A program made the position numbers and the translations under genes. This document shows, piece after piece, positions 50,022 through 59,385 of a DNA stretch of 64,000 nucleotides. The notes under the pieces are model-generated. The model searched no databases. It was given only the letters and a program-made list of their open reading frames with translations, and had not been told where the DNA came from. This DNA is from an uncultured Anaerolineae bacterium (GTDB taxonomy: Bacteria > Chloroflexota > Anaerolineae > Promineifilales > Promineifilaceae). The stretch is taken from the NCBI GenBank assembly GCA_905479495.1, contig CAJQMR010000002.1:124001-188000 (forward strand), written 5' to 3'. How positions within the stretch are numbered: position 1 is the stretch's first letter; every line of letters starts with the position of its first letter.

Positions 50022-51014
50022 TTAATCTTCGGAGAAACCGGATTGCTGCTGACGGATGGTTTCTTTACCCATCGCTACCACCAACGCTTCTGCTTTGTCC
50101 AGCGGACCATCTAGCGAGCAGCCAGCGGCCAACGGATGACCACCGCCCCCTAGATTGAGAGCCAGTTCAGAAACGCTGTAGGGTGGGTTGCAGCGGAAGC
50201 CCACGCGCACGGTGCCATCATCCATTTCCAGCAAAACAGCGCTGATGGCTGCCTGATTGACGTTACCCAGGAAGTTTACCAGGCCGCCCGTGCTGGTGTT
50301 GTTGTAGCCAATTGCTTCACGCTGGGTGTTGTTGATTTTGGTCCAGATGAGGCCGTCTTCCAGCCGCATATTGTTGAGGCCCAGCTGCCACAACTGAGCG
50401 GTAGAGTACGGGTGGCTGCTGAGTCCTCGCGTGGTGATGAGGGGTAAATCTGCGCCTGCATCTACCAGCTCGCTGGCAATGCGCAGCGTTTTGGCCGTAA
50501 CGCCCACGGTGCGAAATCCCAGTGTATCGGTGACCACGCCGGTGAGCAGACACATGGCCAGGTCCGTGGTGATGGTCACGCCCATGGCGCGGAACAGATC
50601 GTACAAAATCTCTGTGGCGGACACGGCTTCAGGCACAACGAGCTGGATGTCGCCAAAGTAGGTGTTGGTGACGTGGTGGTCGATATTGATGATGGTGGGA
50701 ACGGCCGTAGGTAGCGTGGCAAATGATTGACCCATTCGGGTTTCATCACCGCAATCGACGGCAATGAGCAGATCGTAGCTGGTCAGGCGCTTTTCGTTGG
50801 GGGGCTGCACTTGCCGGGCCATGGGCAAATAGTTGAACCGTTCGGGCAAGCCATCGTCACAAAGTAGGGTGGCTTTTTTACCCAACTGCCGCAGGGCAAC
50901 GCCCATCGCCGTGATTGAACCGAGCGCATCCCCATCTGGCCCTACATGGGTGATAACCAATATGTTTTCTGCCTGTTGAACGGCCGTTAAAATTGCTTGT
51001 TCTGTTGGGTGCAA
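50022..51014 (-). CDS. nrnA: Bifunctional nanoRNase/pAp phosphatase (DHH family)
   Basis: 330 aa. Motifs: THVGPDGDALGS (motif I), VDCGDE (motif II), NIDHHVTNT (DHH motif) and the DHHA1 region with GFRCNPPYSVSELALNLGGGGH. Degrades oligoribonucleotides and pAp. The start TTG 51014 (LHPTEQAIL) was selected: AAAAGGGATA lies upstream and the length matches NrnA (about 320 aa). The longer frame would overlap rbfA. The GGGGH motif for substrate binding is intact. Confidence 0.9.
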   Translation of the reverse strand: MHPTEQAILTAVQQAENILVITHVGPDGDALGSITAMGVALRQLGKKATLLCDDGLPERFNYLPMARQVQPPNEKRLTSYDLLIAVDCGDETRMGQSFATLPTAVPTIINIDHHVTNTYFGDIQLVVPEAVSATEILYDLFRAMGVTITTDLAMCLLTGVVTDTLGFRTVGVTAKTLRIASELVDAGADLPLITTRGLSSHPYSTAQLWQLGLNNMRLEDGLIWTKINNTQREAIGYNNTSTGGLVNFLGNVNQAAISAVLLEMDDGTVRVGFRCNPPYSVSELALNLGGGGHPLAAGCSLDGPLDKAEALVVAMGKETIRQQQSGFSED

Positions 51015-51042
51015 TGAAAATATCCCTTTTCTTTTGTAGCCG

Positions 51043-51444
51043 TTACTCAGACAGATTGTCCTCGGCTGGAGGCGTATCTTCGGCCGGCGCATCTTCGGCG
51101 GGTGGAATATCCAACTTTTCCAAAATAGATTCAACTTCTTGCATGTGCGCCAGGGTTGAATCCCAGTGGAAATGCAGCTGGGGCACTTTGCGTAGGCGCA
51201 CGCGCCCAGCTAACTCACGCCGCAGAAAACCTTCAGCACTGCTTAGCGCTTTCATCACATCATCCTGACGGGATTCATCACCCAGTGCACTTACGTAGAT
51301 GTCAGCATGTTCTAACTCGCGGTCAATTTTTACATCCGTGACGGTGAGACCATGCAGCCGCGGATCGCTCAGCTCGCGCAAAAACAGATCGCTGAAAACC
51401 ATGCGCAGTTGTTCGGCCGTTCTCTGCTGCCGGATTTTACTCAT
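51043..51444 (-). CDS. rbfA: Ribosome-binding factor A
   Basis: A 133-aa KH-domain 30S maturation factor: [27 protein letters not shown] and VSALGDESRQDDVMKAL. The C-terminus is extended by an acidic Pro-Ala-Glu-Asp repeat tail not seen in the core family. Its ATG overlaps the infB stop by 8 bp. Confidence 0.92.
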   Translation of the reverse strand: MSKIRQQRTAEQLRMVFSDLFLRELSDPRLHGLTVTDVKIDRELEHADIYVSALGDESRQDDVMKALSSAEGFLRRELAGRVRLRKVPQLHFHWDSTLAHMQEVESILEKLDIPPAEDAPAEDTPPAEDNLSE

Positions 51445-53233
51445 TTTCTACCCGCTCGGTCACATAAAACTCAATGATGTCGCCTGGTTTGTAATCGCTC
51501 CAACCTTCCAGGCTAACGCCAAATTCAAACCCGGTGCGTACTTCACGCACATTATCCTGATGGTGTTTCAAGCTGCTCACTTTGCCATCAAAGACGAGCG
51601 AGTTCTGGCGGACAAGGCGGGCTTTGGAGTTGCGTCGCGCTTCGCCGGTACGCATATAAGAACCGGCAATAGCCCCAACGCTGCGAATGCGGAAAACTTC
51701 TCGCACTTCGGCCCGACCGATAACCCGGTCGGCATAAACGGGTGCCAGCATCCCCTTCATTGCTTTTTCTACATCTTCAAACAGCTTGTAGATAATGCTG
51801 TAGGTGTTGATCTGCACTTGCTCGCTATTGGCGGCATTGCGGGCAATGGGGTCGGCATCCACATTAAAGCCTAAAATGACGGCATCTGAAGCCGAAGCCA
51901 GCATGACATCGAATTCGGTGATGTTGCCCGTGCTGGAGAGCAAAATATCTAGCGTTACTTCTTCGTTATTGTCGCCAATTTTCTTCAGGCTATTCACGAT
52001 TGGCTCCAGGGAGCCTTGTACATCGGCCTTAACGATGAGGTTGAGCGTTTTGCTTTCACCTTCTTGCAGCCGGTTGAAGAAATCTTCCAGGCTTACTTTA
52101 CGGCCAGCGGCAACTTCGCCGGTGCGGCCCTGTTCTTCTAGTTCGGCCACAAGTTTGCGGGCCTCTTTTTCAGATTTGACGACGGTGAACTGATCGCCAG
52201 CCTGGGGCATACCGTTGAGACCCGCGACGGCAACCGGGGTGGACGGTCCAGCTGATTTGACCGTTTTGCCCAGGAAATCGAACATGGCTTTGATACGGCC
52301 GTAATGCTCGCCAATCAATAACGTATCCCCGTGTTTCAGGGTGCCGTTTTGCACCAAGAGCGTCGCCATAATGCCGCGACCCCGCTCTACACGAGCCTCT
52401 AATACTGTGCCGGTGGCCGTTGTGTTTGGATTGGCGCGGGGTTTAATATCCTCCGCGACCAGCAAAATGCCTTCCAGCAAATCATCAATGCCCAACTTTT
52501 CTTTGGCCGAAACAGGCACCACCATCGTGTCGCCATCCCATTCATCTGGCACCAAGTCGATTTCGCTGAGCTGTTGGTACACCTTGTTGGGATTGGCCGA
52601 GGGGAGATCGATCTTGTTCATAGCCACGATGATCGGTACGCGAGCCGCGCGTGCATGATCCGCTGCCTCACGTGTTTGGGGCATCACGCCATCGTCGGCG
52701 GCGACAACCAAAATGGCAATATCGGTCGCCTGGGCACCACGGGCGCGCATGGCGGTAAACGCCTCGTGACCAGGAGTGTCTAAAAAGGTAATGAGCTGAC
52801 CGCTTTTTTCTGCCTGGTAAGCCCCGATGTGCTGGGTAATACCGCCTGCTTCGCCTTCTTGCACTTTGGCTTCACGGATGACATCCAGCAGCGAGGTTTT
52901 GCCATGATCGACATGGCCCAGCATGGTAATAACCGGGGGGCGTGGTTGCAGATCGACTTCTTTTTCACCGGCTAACACCTGCCGCCACTTGGGCTGTTCA
53001 GCCACATCAACTTCTTCTTCGACCTCTTCTACGGTGTCGGAAACGACTTCATACCCCATCTCTTCGGCCACGATGGCGGCGGTATCGTAGTCGATCTCCT
53101 GATTGATGTTGGCCATGATGCCGTTGTTCATCAATTCTTTAATGACATTGATGGGGCTGACCTCCATCAGTTCAGACAGTTCGCGAACTGATATGAAGCT
53201 TGGTAATTGAATTGGAGTTTTTGTCGTCGTCAT
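51437..53233 (-). CDS. infB: Translation initiation factor IF-2
   Basis: 598 aa, a compact IF-2. It has a short IF2_N domain ([25 protein letters not shown]), the GTPase motifs [21 protein letters not shown] and NKIDLPSAN, and the C-terminal domain II to IV region ending [16 protein letters not shown]. The long disordered N-terminus of enteric IF-2 is absent, as in many bacteria. Delivers fMet-tRNA to the ribosome. ATG 53233; ylxR upstream by 101 bp. Confidence 0.96.
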   Translation of the reverse strand: MTTTKTPIQLPSFISVRELSELMEVSPINVIKELMNNGIMANINQEIDYDTAAIVAEEMGYEVVSDTVEEVEEEVDVAEQPKWRQVLAGEKEVDLQPRPPVITMLGHVDHGKTSLLDVIREAKVQEGEAGGITQHIGAYQAEKSGQLITFLDTPGHEAFTAMRARGAQATDIAILVVAADDGVMPQTREAADHARAARVPIIVAMNKIDLPSANPNKVYQQLSEIDLVPDEWDGDTMVVPVSAKEKLGIDDLLEGILLVAEDIKPRANPNTTATGTVLEARVERGRGIMATLLVQNGTLKHGDTLLIGEHYGRIKAMFDFLGKTVKSAGPSTPVAVAGLNGMPQAGDQFTVVKSEKEARKLVAELEEQGRTGEVAAGRKVSLEDFFNRLQEGESKTLNLIVKADVQGSLEPIVNSLKKIGDNNEEVTLDILLSSTGNITEFDVMLASASDAVILGFNVDADPIARNAANSEQVQINTYSIIYKLFEDVEKAMKGMLAPVYADRVIGRAEVREVFRIRSVGAIAGSYMRTGEARRNSKARLVRQNSLVFDGKVSSLKHHQDNVREVRTGFEFGVSLEGWSDYKPGDIIEFYVTERVENE

Positions 53234-53334
53234 ATTTCTTTTTTCCTCTGCAAAAACTGGTGCCTTTGCTGCCAGTTTTTAATTCTAGAAAGGCTACAAA
53301 CGTTTTGTACCCTGTATGGCGTAACGGTTGCGTG

Positions 53335-53646
53335 TTAGTGAGACGCTGCCTCGGATTGGGCTGCTGGCCGATGCGTTGCAATGGCGGCCAAATCATCTGG
53401 CGTGACACTGGTTTTTAAAGCTTGATTTAGCAAACGGCCGTTTGCCAATACTTTATCCCAACAGGTCACTTGATCACATAGGTAAGCGCCACGGCCGTTT
53501 TGCTTACCTGTTGGATCTACCAGCACGGTGCCTTCTGGTGTACGCACCAGCCGGGTAAGCTGTCGTTTGTCACGTTTTTCCCGACAGACAAAACAGGTGC
53601 GTTGTGGCACATGTCTGGGCCGGGCCGGGTTCTTTTTTTTGCTCAT
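53335..53646 (-). CDS. ylxR: YlxR-family protein (RnpM-type nucleic acid-binding)
   Basis: 103 aa. PQRTCFVCREKRDKRQLTRLVRTPEG and QNGRGAYLCDQVTCWDKVLANGRL are the two family signatures. YlxR/RnpM modulates RNase P in Bacillus. Start ATG 53646 (MSKKKNPARPR). Classic position between nusA and infB; the usual ylxQ (L7Ae) gene is absent. Confidence 0.92.
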   Translation of the reverse strand: MSKKKNPARPRHVPQRTCFVCREKRDKRQLTRLVRTPEGTVLVDPTGKQNGRGAYLCDQVTCWDKVLANGRLLNQALKTSVTPDDLAAIATHRPAAQSEAASH

Positions 53647-53973
53647 TTGTCTTTTTGCTACGTGGAGAAAAGAAAGTTTTCGACAATAGAAAGTCATATT
53701 TGAGCTTTCTTTTCTCCTGAAAGTAAACCGTTTTGAGACTTGGTTTTTCCGAAATATTTTTCGGTTTACTTAAAATCACGAAGCCACGCAGGGCAGATAC
53801 GGCCGTTCCTTGCGTGGCTCAGTTTCAGAAATTGTTCAGGTACAGTGTTGTTTATGGAACCACGGCTGCTTCTTTAGCCATGACTCGCAGCTTGAATTTT
53901 TACATCACTGTCTCCAGCAATCTGCAATCGACATTCAGCCTTACAGTCATCTGATTATGGGTGACTGCTGGTG
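53647..53973. other. 327-bp nusA-ylxR spacer with hairpins
   Basis: Unusually long for a nusA-ylxR junction. It contains a hairpin with arms CCACGCAGG and CCTTGCGTGG (about 53784-53818) carrying an ACGGCCGT in its loop, and a CCGAAA/TTTCGG palindrome near 53748. No convincing ORF or tRNA was seen. Hairpins could terminate or process the nusA mRNA before ylxR. Confidence 0.5.
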
Positions 53974-55962
53974 TTAAAAATCATCAATGTCGTATTCTTC
54001 CCATTCGGGACGACGGCGGCTGCCCTTGCGCTTCCGTTTCACGACAACTTCGCCAGATTCTTCATCGAGTACCAACTGCTTGCCCTTGCGCCCACGCCGA
54101 CGGTCTTCTTCCGATTCCACCGCAGGTGTAGAAGCTGGTCGGGCAATAACCACAGCCGGCTTTTCTTTTTCCTTTTTCTTTTCTTTTTTGGCCGGTTCTG
54201 GCTCAACAAGCGGCTGTGACAAATCGTCGATGACAGGTATAGCTTCTTCATCTTCTTCATTTTCTTCGATTGCTTCAGCCTCGGTTTCAACTTCCTCAGC
54301 CACAGCCTCTGCTTCGGCTTCCGCTTCTTCAACCACAGCTTCTGCTTCGGCTTCCGCTTCAGCCTCGACTGCCTCTTCAGCTTCAACCACAGCTTCCTCA
54401 GCTTCGGCGGTTACCTCTTCGGTGGCTTCTGCTTCGGCTTCTGCCTCTTCTGGCTCCTCTACTTCTACCCAACCGTCAAAGTTGTCTAAGTGTTCTTGCA
54501 CCGTTTCCAGGGCGACATCACCCAGCCCTTTAATTTCCAAGAACGCCTCATCCCCAGTTGAGAGAAGCATCATCAGAGCGCCAACGGTTTCAATTTCAGC
54601 ATCCAGGAGCAGGTTATGGATACGGCCTGGCAAATCGAGTTCTTCCAGGTCCAGTTCCCAGGCTTGCTGCGGAATGGACTTGCGAGCTTCGACGCGAGCT
54701 TTACGTTCTTCTTCAAATATAGCTGCCCGGGCCGCAATAATTTTGCCCTCAACGCCACCCACCAGCCGGTCCAGATTGTAATAATCTTCGGAGGTGATGG
54801 GGCGTCCCGCTTCTTTCTTGGCCAACACTTGTCTGGCAGAGTCAATGAGCTTCTCGTTGCCTACAACGGCCGCATCGGCTGCGGGATGGTCCAGGTTGTT
54901 CAGCGATTCAGCAGCGGCTTCGGTCAGGCTCTTGATGTCGATACGCCAGCCGGTGAGCTTGGCACCCAGGCGGGCATTTTGCCCTTCGCGGCCAATCGCC
55001 AGTGACAATTGATCATCTGGGACGATGACAACGGCCGTTTTCCCATCCGCAAAGCTTTCTTCCAAAAAGACGTGGGAGACGCGTGCCGGGCTGAGTGCCT
55101 TGGCAATAAATGTTTGCTGATTGGAATCCCACTCGATTACGTCAATCTTTTCATCGTTTAGTTCGCGCACAATGCTCTGGATACGAACACCACGCATACC
55201 CACACAGGCCCCAACGGGGTCTACGCCAGGCTGCAAAGCCAGCACAGCCACCTTGGAGCGCTGTCCCGCTTCACGGGCGATGCTTTTAATTTCCACCTGG
55301 CCATTATAAATTTCCGGCACCTCCAGCTCTAGCAGGCGGCGCAGCAAATTGCGGTGGTTTCGGCTTACAAAAATTTGTGGGCCACGATTGGTGCGGCGTA
55401 CTTCCAAAACATAAACGCGAATTTTGTCATGGGCCCGGTAGCGTTCACCTGGCACCTGTTGGCTCTTGGGCAAGATTGCTTCTGTGCGACCCAGGCCGAT
55501 GGTGAGATGCTGCCCGCTGACGCTTTGCACCGTACCGTTGACCAGTTCACCCTCGCGGCCAGAAAAATCTTCGTACAGCTGCTCGCGTTCAGCTTCGCGG
55601 ACGCGTTGCAGCAGCACTTGCTTGGCCGTTTGGGCAGCAATACGGCCAAAGGTCGTGGTGGTACTGTCTACCATCACCAAATCGCCATATTCAGCTTCGG
55701 TGTGCCCTTCACGCTTGGCTTGTTCCAGCAGCACCTCGGTGCGATTATCGAAAATCGAATCTACCACCTCTTTTTCTGTGTAAATGGTAGGCTCGCCCGT
55801 GCGCGGGTCAATATCGACCGATACTTTTTGCTGAGCACTGATGTTGGTATCACGCCGGTAGGCAGAAACGAGCGCTGTTTTGAGCGCTTCAAAAACTTCG
55901 TCTTTAGGCAACCCGCGCTGTTCGCAGATTTCGTTAAAAGCTAAGATAAATTCGCTTTTCAT
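53974..55962 (-). CDS. nusA: Transcription termination/antitermination protein NusA with long acidic-basic tail
   Basis: 662 aa. N-terminal RNAP-binding domain, S1 ([22 protein letters not shown]), KH1 ([14 protein letters not shown]) and KH2 ([26 protein letters not shown]). A helix-hairpin-helix ([21 protein letters not shown]) follows. From about residue 490 there is an Ala-Glu-rich repeat tail of about 100 residues, ending in a basic stretch ([13 protein letters not shown]...). The tail is far longer than usual. ATG 55962. rimP, normally upstream, is absent. Confidence 0.95.
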   Translation of the reverse strand: MKSEFILAFNEICEQRGLPKDEVFEALKTALVSAYRRDTNISAQQKVSVDIDPRTGEPTIYTEKEVVDSIFDNRTEVLLEQAKREGHTEAEYGDLVMVDSTTTTFGRIAAQTAKQVLLQRVREAEREQLYEDFSGREGELVNGTVQSVSGQHLTIGLGRTEAILPKSQQVPGERYRAHDKIRVYVLEVRRTNRGPQIFVSRNHRNLLRRLLELEVPEIYNGQVEIKSIAREAGQRSKVAVLALQPGVDPVGACVGMRGVRIQSIVRELNDEKIDVIEWDSNQQTFIAKALSPARVSHVFLEESFADGKTAVVIVPDDQLSLAIGREGQNARLGAKLTGWRIDIKSLTEAAAESLNNLDHPAADAAVVGNEKLIDSARQVLAKKEAGRPITSEDYYNLDRLVGGVEGKIIAARAAIFEEERKARVEARKSIPQQAWELDLEELDLPGRIHNLLLDAEIETVGALMMLLSTGDEAFLEIKGLGDVALETVQEHLDNFDGWVEVEEPEEAEAEAEATEEVTAEAEEAVVEAEEAVEAEAEAEAEAVVEEAEAEAEAVAEEVETEAEAIEENEEDEEAIPVIDDLSQPLVEPEPAKKEKKKEKEKPAVVIARPASTPAVESEEDRRRGRKGKQLVLDEESGEVVVKRKRKGSRRRPEWEEYDIDDF

Positions 55963-56063
55963 AGAGCAAAAACCTTATGTTTAGTTACTGATTCCTCGGG
56001 AAATCCTCAATGTTATGGCGTAAGGAAAACCCTCTTACGTTAATCGACCAATCGAGCCAAGAA

Positions 56064-56091
56064 ACAAAAAAAGTGGGGAGTACCCACTTTC
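56064..56091 (-). terminator. Terminator-like hairpin in the nusA leader (attenuator candidate)
   Basis: Minus-strand RNA: AAAGTGGG, loop TACT, CCCACTTT-type arm, then a run of seven U (plus strand AAAAAAAGTGGGGAGTACCC region at 56066-56090). It starts about 20 nt downstream of the predicted transcription start and about 105 nt before the nusA ATG. Confidence 0.78.
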
Positions 56092-56118
56092 CGCGTCGTG
56101 CTCGTCAAATGTGCCAGA

Positions 56119-56147
56119 AGTATAGCATGAGTTTTTCCAGTTGGCAA
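56119..56147 (-). promoter_or_regulatory. Promoter for the nusA-ylxR-infB operon
   Basis: Minus strand TTGCCA (56147-56142) and TATACT (56124-56119), 17 bp apart; start expected near 56112. Followed immediately by the terminator-like hairpin. Confidence 0.68.
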
Positions 56148-56241
56148 AATTTATTCGGAGAAAAATGAGCAAATTTTCAGGAGTAGCTGACCGAAACGAC
56201 CGGACTTCGCCACGAGCGGCTGTGTTGCATACAATTGGAGG

Positions 56242-57084
56242 ATGGACTCACATTGGTTGGAAAAACGGCCGTCTGACGTGCCACTGGTTATCTTAGACAC
56301 AGAAACCACAGGATTGTATCCAGGGTTGGGACATCGTGTGGTGGAAATTGGTGCCGTGCGCCTGGAAAACTGGCGCGAGGTTGGCAAAATCAGCACGCTT
56401 GTGCAGCCGGGGCGCAAAATGGATCCCAAAGCCAGCAGTGTCAATGGCATCACCGATGCCAATTTGGTAGGGCAGCCGACGTTTAGCGAGGTGGCAGATG
56501 ATTTGCTGGCCCTGCTAGATGGGGCCGTTCTGGTGGCCCATAATGCTGAATTTGATGCCGGTTTTTTAGGGCAGGAGCTGATCATTCACGGCCTGAAAAC
56601 AGAAGGCAAGGCGCACACATTGGCCAATCCCTGGCTGTGTACGTTGCAGCTGGCGCGCCGTCACTTTCATTTTGGGCGCAACAATTTGGGCCATATCGCG
56701 CGCCATTTGGGTGTGCGTATGGGGCAGGCGCATCGTGCCCTGAGTGATGTGTACATGACGGCCGAAATTTTTAAGCGCATGGTGCGGTCATTACAGCAGC
56801 GCAAGCTGGAAACGGTGAATGATTTACTTCATGCCCAAGGCTTGCCGATCTATTCACCCCCGCCTACCAGCCTGGATTTGCCACCGGTTGTAGATGATGC
56901 GCTGGCAAACGGCCGTAACGTCCGCATTCTTTACCTGGGGCAAAACGGCGAATCAAACCGTGAGATCACGCCGCTGTATCCTAGCCAGCATCGCGGCGTG
57001 ACCTATTTGGTGGCTTATTGCCATCAAGCCAAAGACCAACGAACCTTCCGGCTGGATCGAATTTTTAGTGCGGAGCTACTTTAG
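56242..57084 (+). CDS. DnaQ-like 3'-5' exonuclease fused to a WYL domain
   Basis: 280 aa. An RNase-H-fold DEDDh exonuclease spans about 12-180, with Asp19/Glu21 (VILDTETTG), Asp105 (HNAEFDAGF), His164 and Asp169 (AHRALSDVYMT). A C-terminal WYL-like module (about 225-280) reads VRILYLGQNGESNREITPLYPSQ...YLVAYCHQ...RTFRLDRI. WYL domains bind ligands or nucleic acid in regulators of DNA damage and defence systems. The fusion suggests an exonuclease controlled by a bound ligand (inference). GGAGG abuts ATG 56242, so the true start may be slightly downstream. Confidence 0.85.
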   Translation: MDSHWLEKRPSDVPLVILDTETTGLYPGLGHRVVEIGAVRLENWREVGKISTLVQPGRKMDPKASSVNGITDANLVGQPTFSEVADDLLALLDGAVLVAHNAEFDAGFLGQELIIHGLKTEGKAHTLANPWLCTLQLARRHFHFGRNNLGHIARHLGVRMGQAHRALSDVYMTAEIFKRMVRSLQQRKLETVNDLLHAQGLPIYSPPPTSLDLPPVVDDALANGRNVRILYLGQNGESNREITPLYPSQHRGVTYLVAYCHQAKDQRTFRLDRIFSAELL

Positions 57085-57165
57085 TAACGCATTCTACGTA
57101 ATGTAGGCTTCAAGAGCTGTTTTTTAGACTCTTGGACTCTTCTCGGCATCTAAGGAGCTTCGGCT

Positions 57166-58425
57166 ATGTTTCCAGCGTCACTTCCTTCTTTAACTGATTC
57201 ACGAAACGGCCGTATCCTGCTGTTTGGCTTCCTTTACTTTACCCAGGGAGCCATTGCCGCCTACGTTCTCATCTTCAACAATTTGTATTTACGTGCTTTT
57301 GGTGCCGCTGCTTGGCAGCTTTCGCTGCTCAATGGCCTGTTAATCGTGCCGTTCATTCTAAAAATTGGTATCGGTATGGTGAGTGATAAGGTTCTGTTGC
57401 GGTTGCCTTTCTTTGGGGTGGGGCACCGACGGCCGTATATCAGTCTCGGACTGTTGCTTATTTCTATTGGCGGGATTGCCGCTGCTTTTGTGCCCCCGGT
57501 AGAAATGTACCCCTTGTTTGTGCTGACAGCCCTATTTATTGCCCTGGGACTGGCTTTGTACGATACGGTTGCAGATGGTTACGCCATCGATGTAACGCCA
57601 GCGGAGGAGCAAGGGCAAATTCAGGGGGTCATGGTGGTTGGTCGGGCGTTGGGGGTGGTGATTTTGGCTTCGATTTACGGCCGTATCATTGCCGCGTTTG
57701 GCTGGACGGTTATTTTTGTGGCTGTTGCCTTGCTGACGCTCACGCCGCAAGTTTTGCTGCGTTTTACCCATGAGCCTAACGAGCGCACCCAATCCCAGGC
57801 ATTTAGTTGGGAAGCGCTGCGCAGCCTGTGGCGGCCCGATATTTTTCGCTTTAGCCTGTATGCCATTGTGTATTCTGTGGCCATTTATGGGGCCAATGCC
57901 ATTGTTGCCCTATTTGCCAATGAAGGATTGGGGCAATCGTTGGTGTCCGTGGGGGATGTGGCTGCTTTAGGCGGCCTGGGCATGGTATTTGGTGGTGCGC
58001 TGGCCACCTACCTCATTCGTCGTCCCAATATTTCTATTTGGCAGCAGGGTATGTGGACGGCAGCGGCCGTTTTCACCGTTTTGTTGTTAATGGCTTTGGT
58101 CGCCAACGAAAATAACATCATGATGATGTTTGTGCTGTGGGGTGTTTGTTTGTCAGCCTCGGAGTTAATTTACATAACGTTAGCGATGGCCAAAGCCGAC
58201 CGGCGCATGGGGGCGGGTCAGTTTGCCATCTTTATGGCCATTTCTAACATTGGCGTGGGCCTGGGGCAATCCGCTTCCACCAGCCTGATTGATACCGTTG
58301 ATTTTCGCTGGATTTTTGTGGGCTTGGCTTTTGTGAGCCTGTTGTCTTTTCCCCTGTTGTCGATGATGCGCCAGGATGATAAGCGAGATCCGAATCCCTT
58401 GTTAACGGCCGTTTCTGGCAGTTAG
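57166..58425 (+). CDS. Major facilitator superfamily transporter
   Basis: A 419-aa membrane protein with 12 hydrophobic segments. MFS features include GMVSDKVLLRLPFFGVGHRRPYISLG (loop 2-3) and GLALYDTVADGYAIDVTP. AAGGAG lies 8 nt before ATG 57166. Layout resembles the PUCC/BCH2 and sugar-transport-like MFS groups. Substrate unknown. Confidence 0.82.
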   Translation: MFPASLPSLTDSRNGRILLFGFLYFTQGAIAAYVLIFNNLYLRAFGAAAWQLSLLNGLLIVPFILKIGIGMVSDKVLLRLPFFGVGHRRPYISLGLLLISIGGIAAAFVPPVEMYPLFVLTALFIALGLALYDTVADGYAIDVTPAEEQGQIQGVMVVGRALGVVILASIYGRIIAAFGWTVIFVAVALLTLTPQVLLRFTHEPNERTQSQAFSWEALRSLWRPDIFRFSLYAIVYSVAIYGANAIVALFANEGLGQSLVSVGDVAALGGLGMVFGGALATYLIRRPNISIWQQGMWTAAAVFTVLLLMALVANENNIMMMFVLWGVCLSASELIYITLAMAKADRRMGAGQFAIFMAISNIGVGLGQSASTSLIDTVDFRWIFVGLAFVSLLSFPLLSMMRQDDKRDPNPLLTAVSGS

Positions 58426-58551
58426 CATAATCACTCGGTCGTAAATATTCCTTCTCTTCACTTGTAAAGCTAAAAACTTTTCCAGCTGCACTTGTCCCAG
58501 AAGAAGCTAATAATTGATGTTGCTGCATAAATAATGGCGTATACTCGACGC

Positions 58552-59229
58552 ATGGAAAATGATAAACAAGCAAAAGTTGGGATTGTAACCGGCGCGGGCC
58601 AGGGGCTGGGTGCGCTTATTGCCCAAACCCTGGCTGCTGCTGGTGTACGGGTTGCCGTCAATGACATTAATCCAGACCGGGCGGAGCGAACGGCCGTTGC
58701 CATCCGAGAAGCAGGTGGCACAGCCATCGCCATCGCCGCTGACGTGGCCAACAAGTTCCAATGTGCCCATCTCATCGAAACCACGCGCGCTGAGTGGGGC
58801 CAGCTGGATATTTTGGTTAACAATGCGGCAATTATGCCTCGCTCGACCATCATCAAGCTGGATGAGTGGGAATGGAACCGCTGCCTGGAAGTGAATCTGA
58901 AAGGCACTTTTTTTATGAGCCAGCTGTGCGGTCGGGTGATGGCAGATGAAAATCAAGAGCGAGGCGGGGGTGTCATTATCAACATTGCTTCCACGGCGGG
59001 AGTACAAACCTCATTTGAAAATCGGGCAGCGTATTGCGCCAGCAAGGCGGGCGTGGTTGGTTTTGCCCGCGAATGTGCCCGCGAATATGCGCAATACGGC
59101 ATTCGTGTTCACACCTTGCTGCCAGACGAGGAATGGCCGTCTCCCCCCCAAATTATTGCCGAAACCGTACGCACCCTTTGCCACCAGCCTGGCGACGAAC
59201 TCATTCACCTGACTGCCTCCACCGATTAA
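58552..59229 (+). CDS. Short-chain dehydrogenase/reductase
   Basis: A 225-aa NAD(P)-dependent classical SDR. Cofactor motif TGAGQGLG, NNAAIMPRS, catalytic Ser in INIASTAG and YCASK (Tyr-x3-Lys). The C-terminal substrate lid is short and the usual PG motif after the catalytic Lys is replaced (LLPDEEWPSPP). Start ATG 58552 (MENDKQ). An earlier in-frame ATG at 58534 is possible. Substrate unknown. Confidence 0.85.
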   Translation: MENDKQAKVGIVTGAGQGLGALIAQTLAAAGVRVAVNDINPDRAERTAVAIREAGGTAIAIAADVANKFQCAHLIETTRAEWGQLDILVNNAAIMPRSTIIKLDEWEWNRCLEVNLKGTFFMSQLCGRVMADENQERGGGVIINIASTAGVQTSFENRAAYCASKAGVVGFARECAREYAQYGIRVHTLLPDEEWPSPPQIIAETVRTLCHQPGDELIHLTASTD

Positions 59230-59309
59230 CCAGCAATCCCCAAGGGTTTTGCTCTGCGGTATCTAAAATATCTACGGGCTAAACTCTTGGGTGTTTTTAC
59301 GGCCTGTTT

Positions 59310-59337
59310 TTGCACAATTTGGGGAACCTTCTATACT
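59310..59337 (+). promoter_or_regulatory. Promoter for the PiT-DUF47 genes
   Basis: TTGCAC (59310-59315) and TATACT (59332-59337) with a 16-bp spacer. It lies inside the longest open frame but upstream of ATG 59386, supporting that start. Confidence 0.6.
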
Positions 59338-59385
59338 GTTAACAATCTGTTAACAAACAGCCCGCTGGCTGCACCGAGTTTCCCA

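Noticed and set aside
53987..54781. 264-aa Ser-rich plus-strand ORF opposite nusA
   Set aside because: Antisense reading of the Ala-Glu repeat tail of NusA; composition explains the long open frame.
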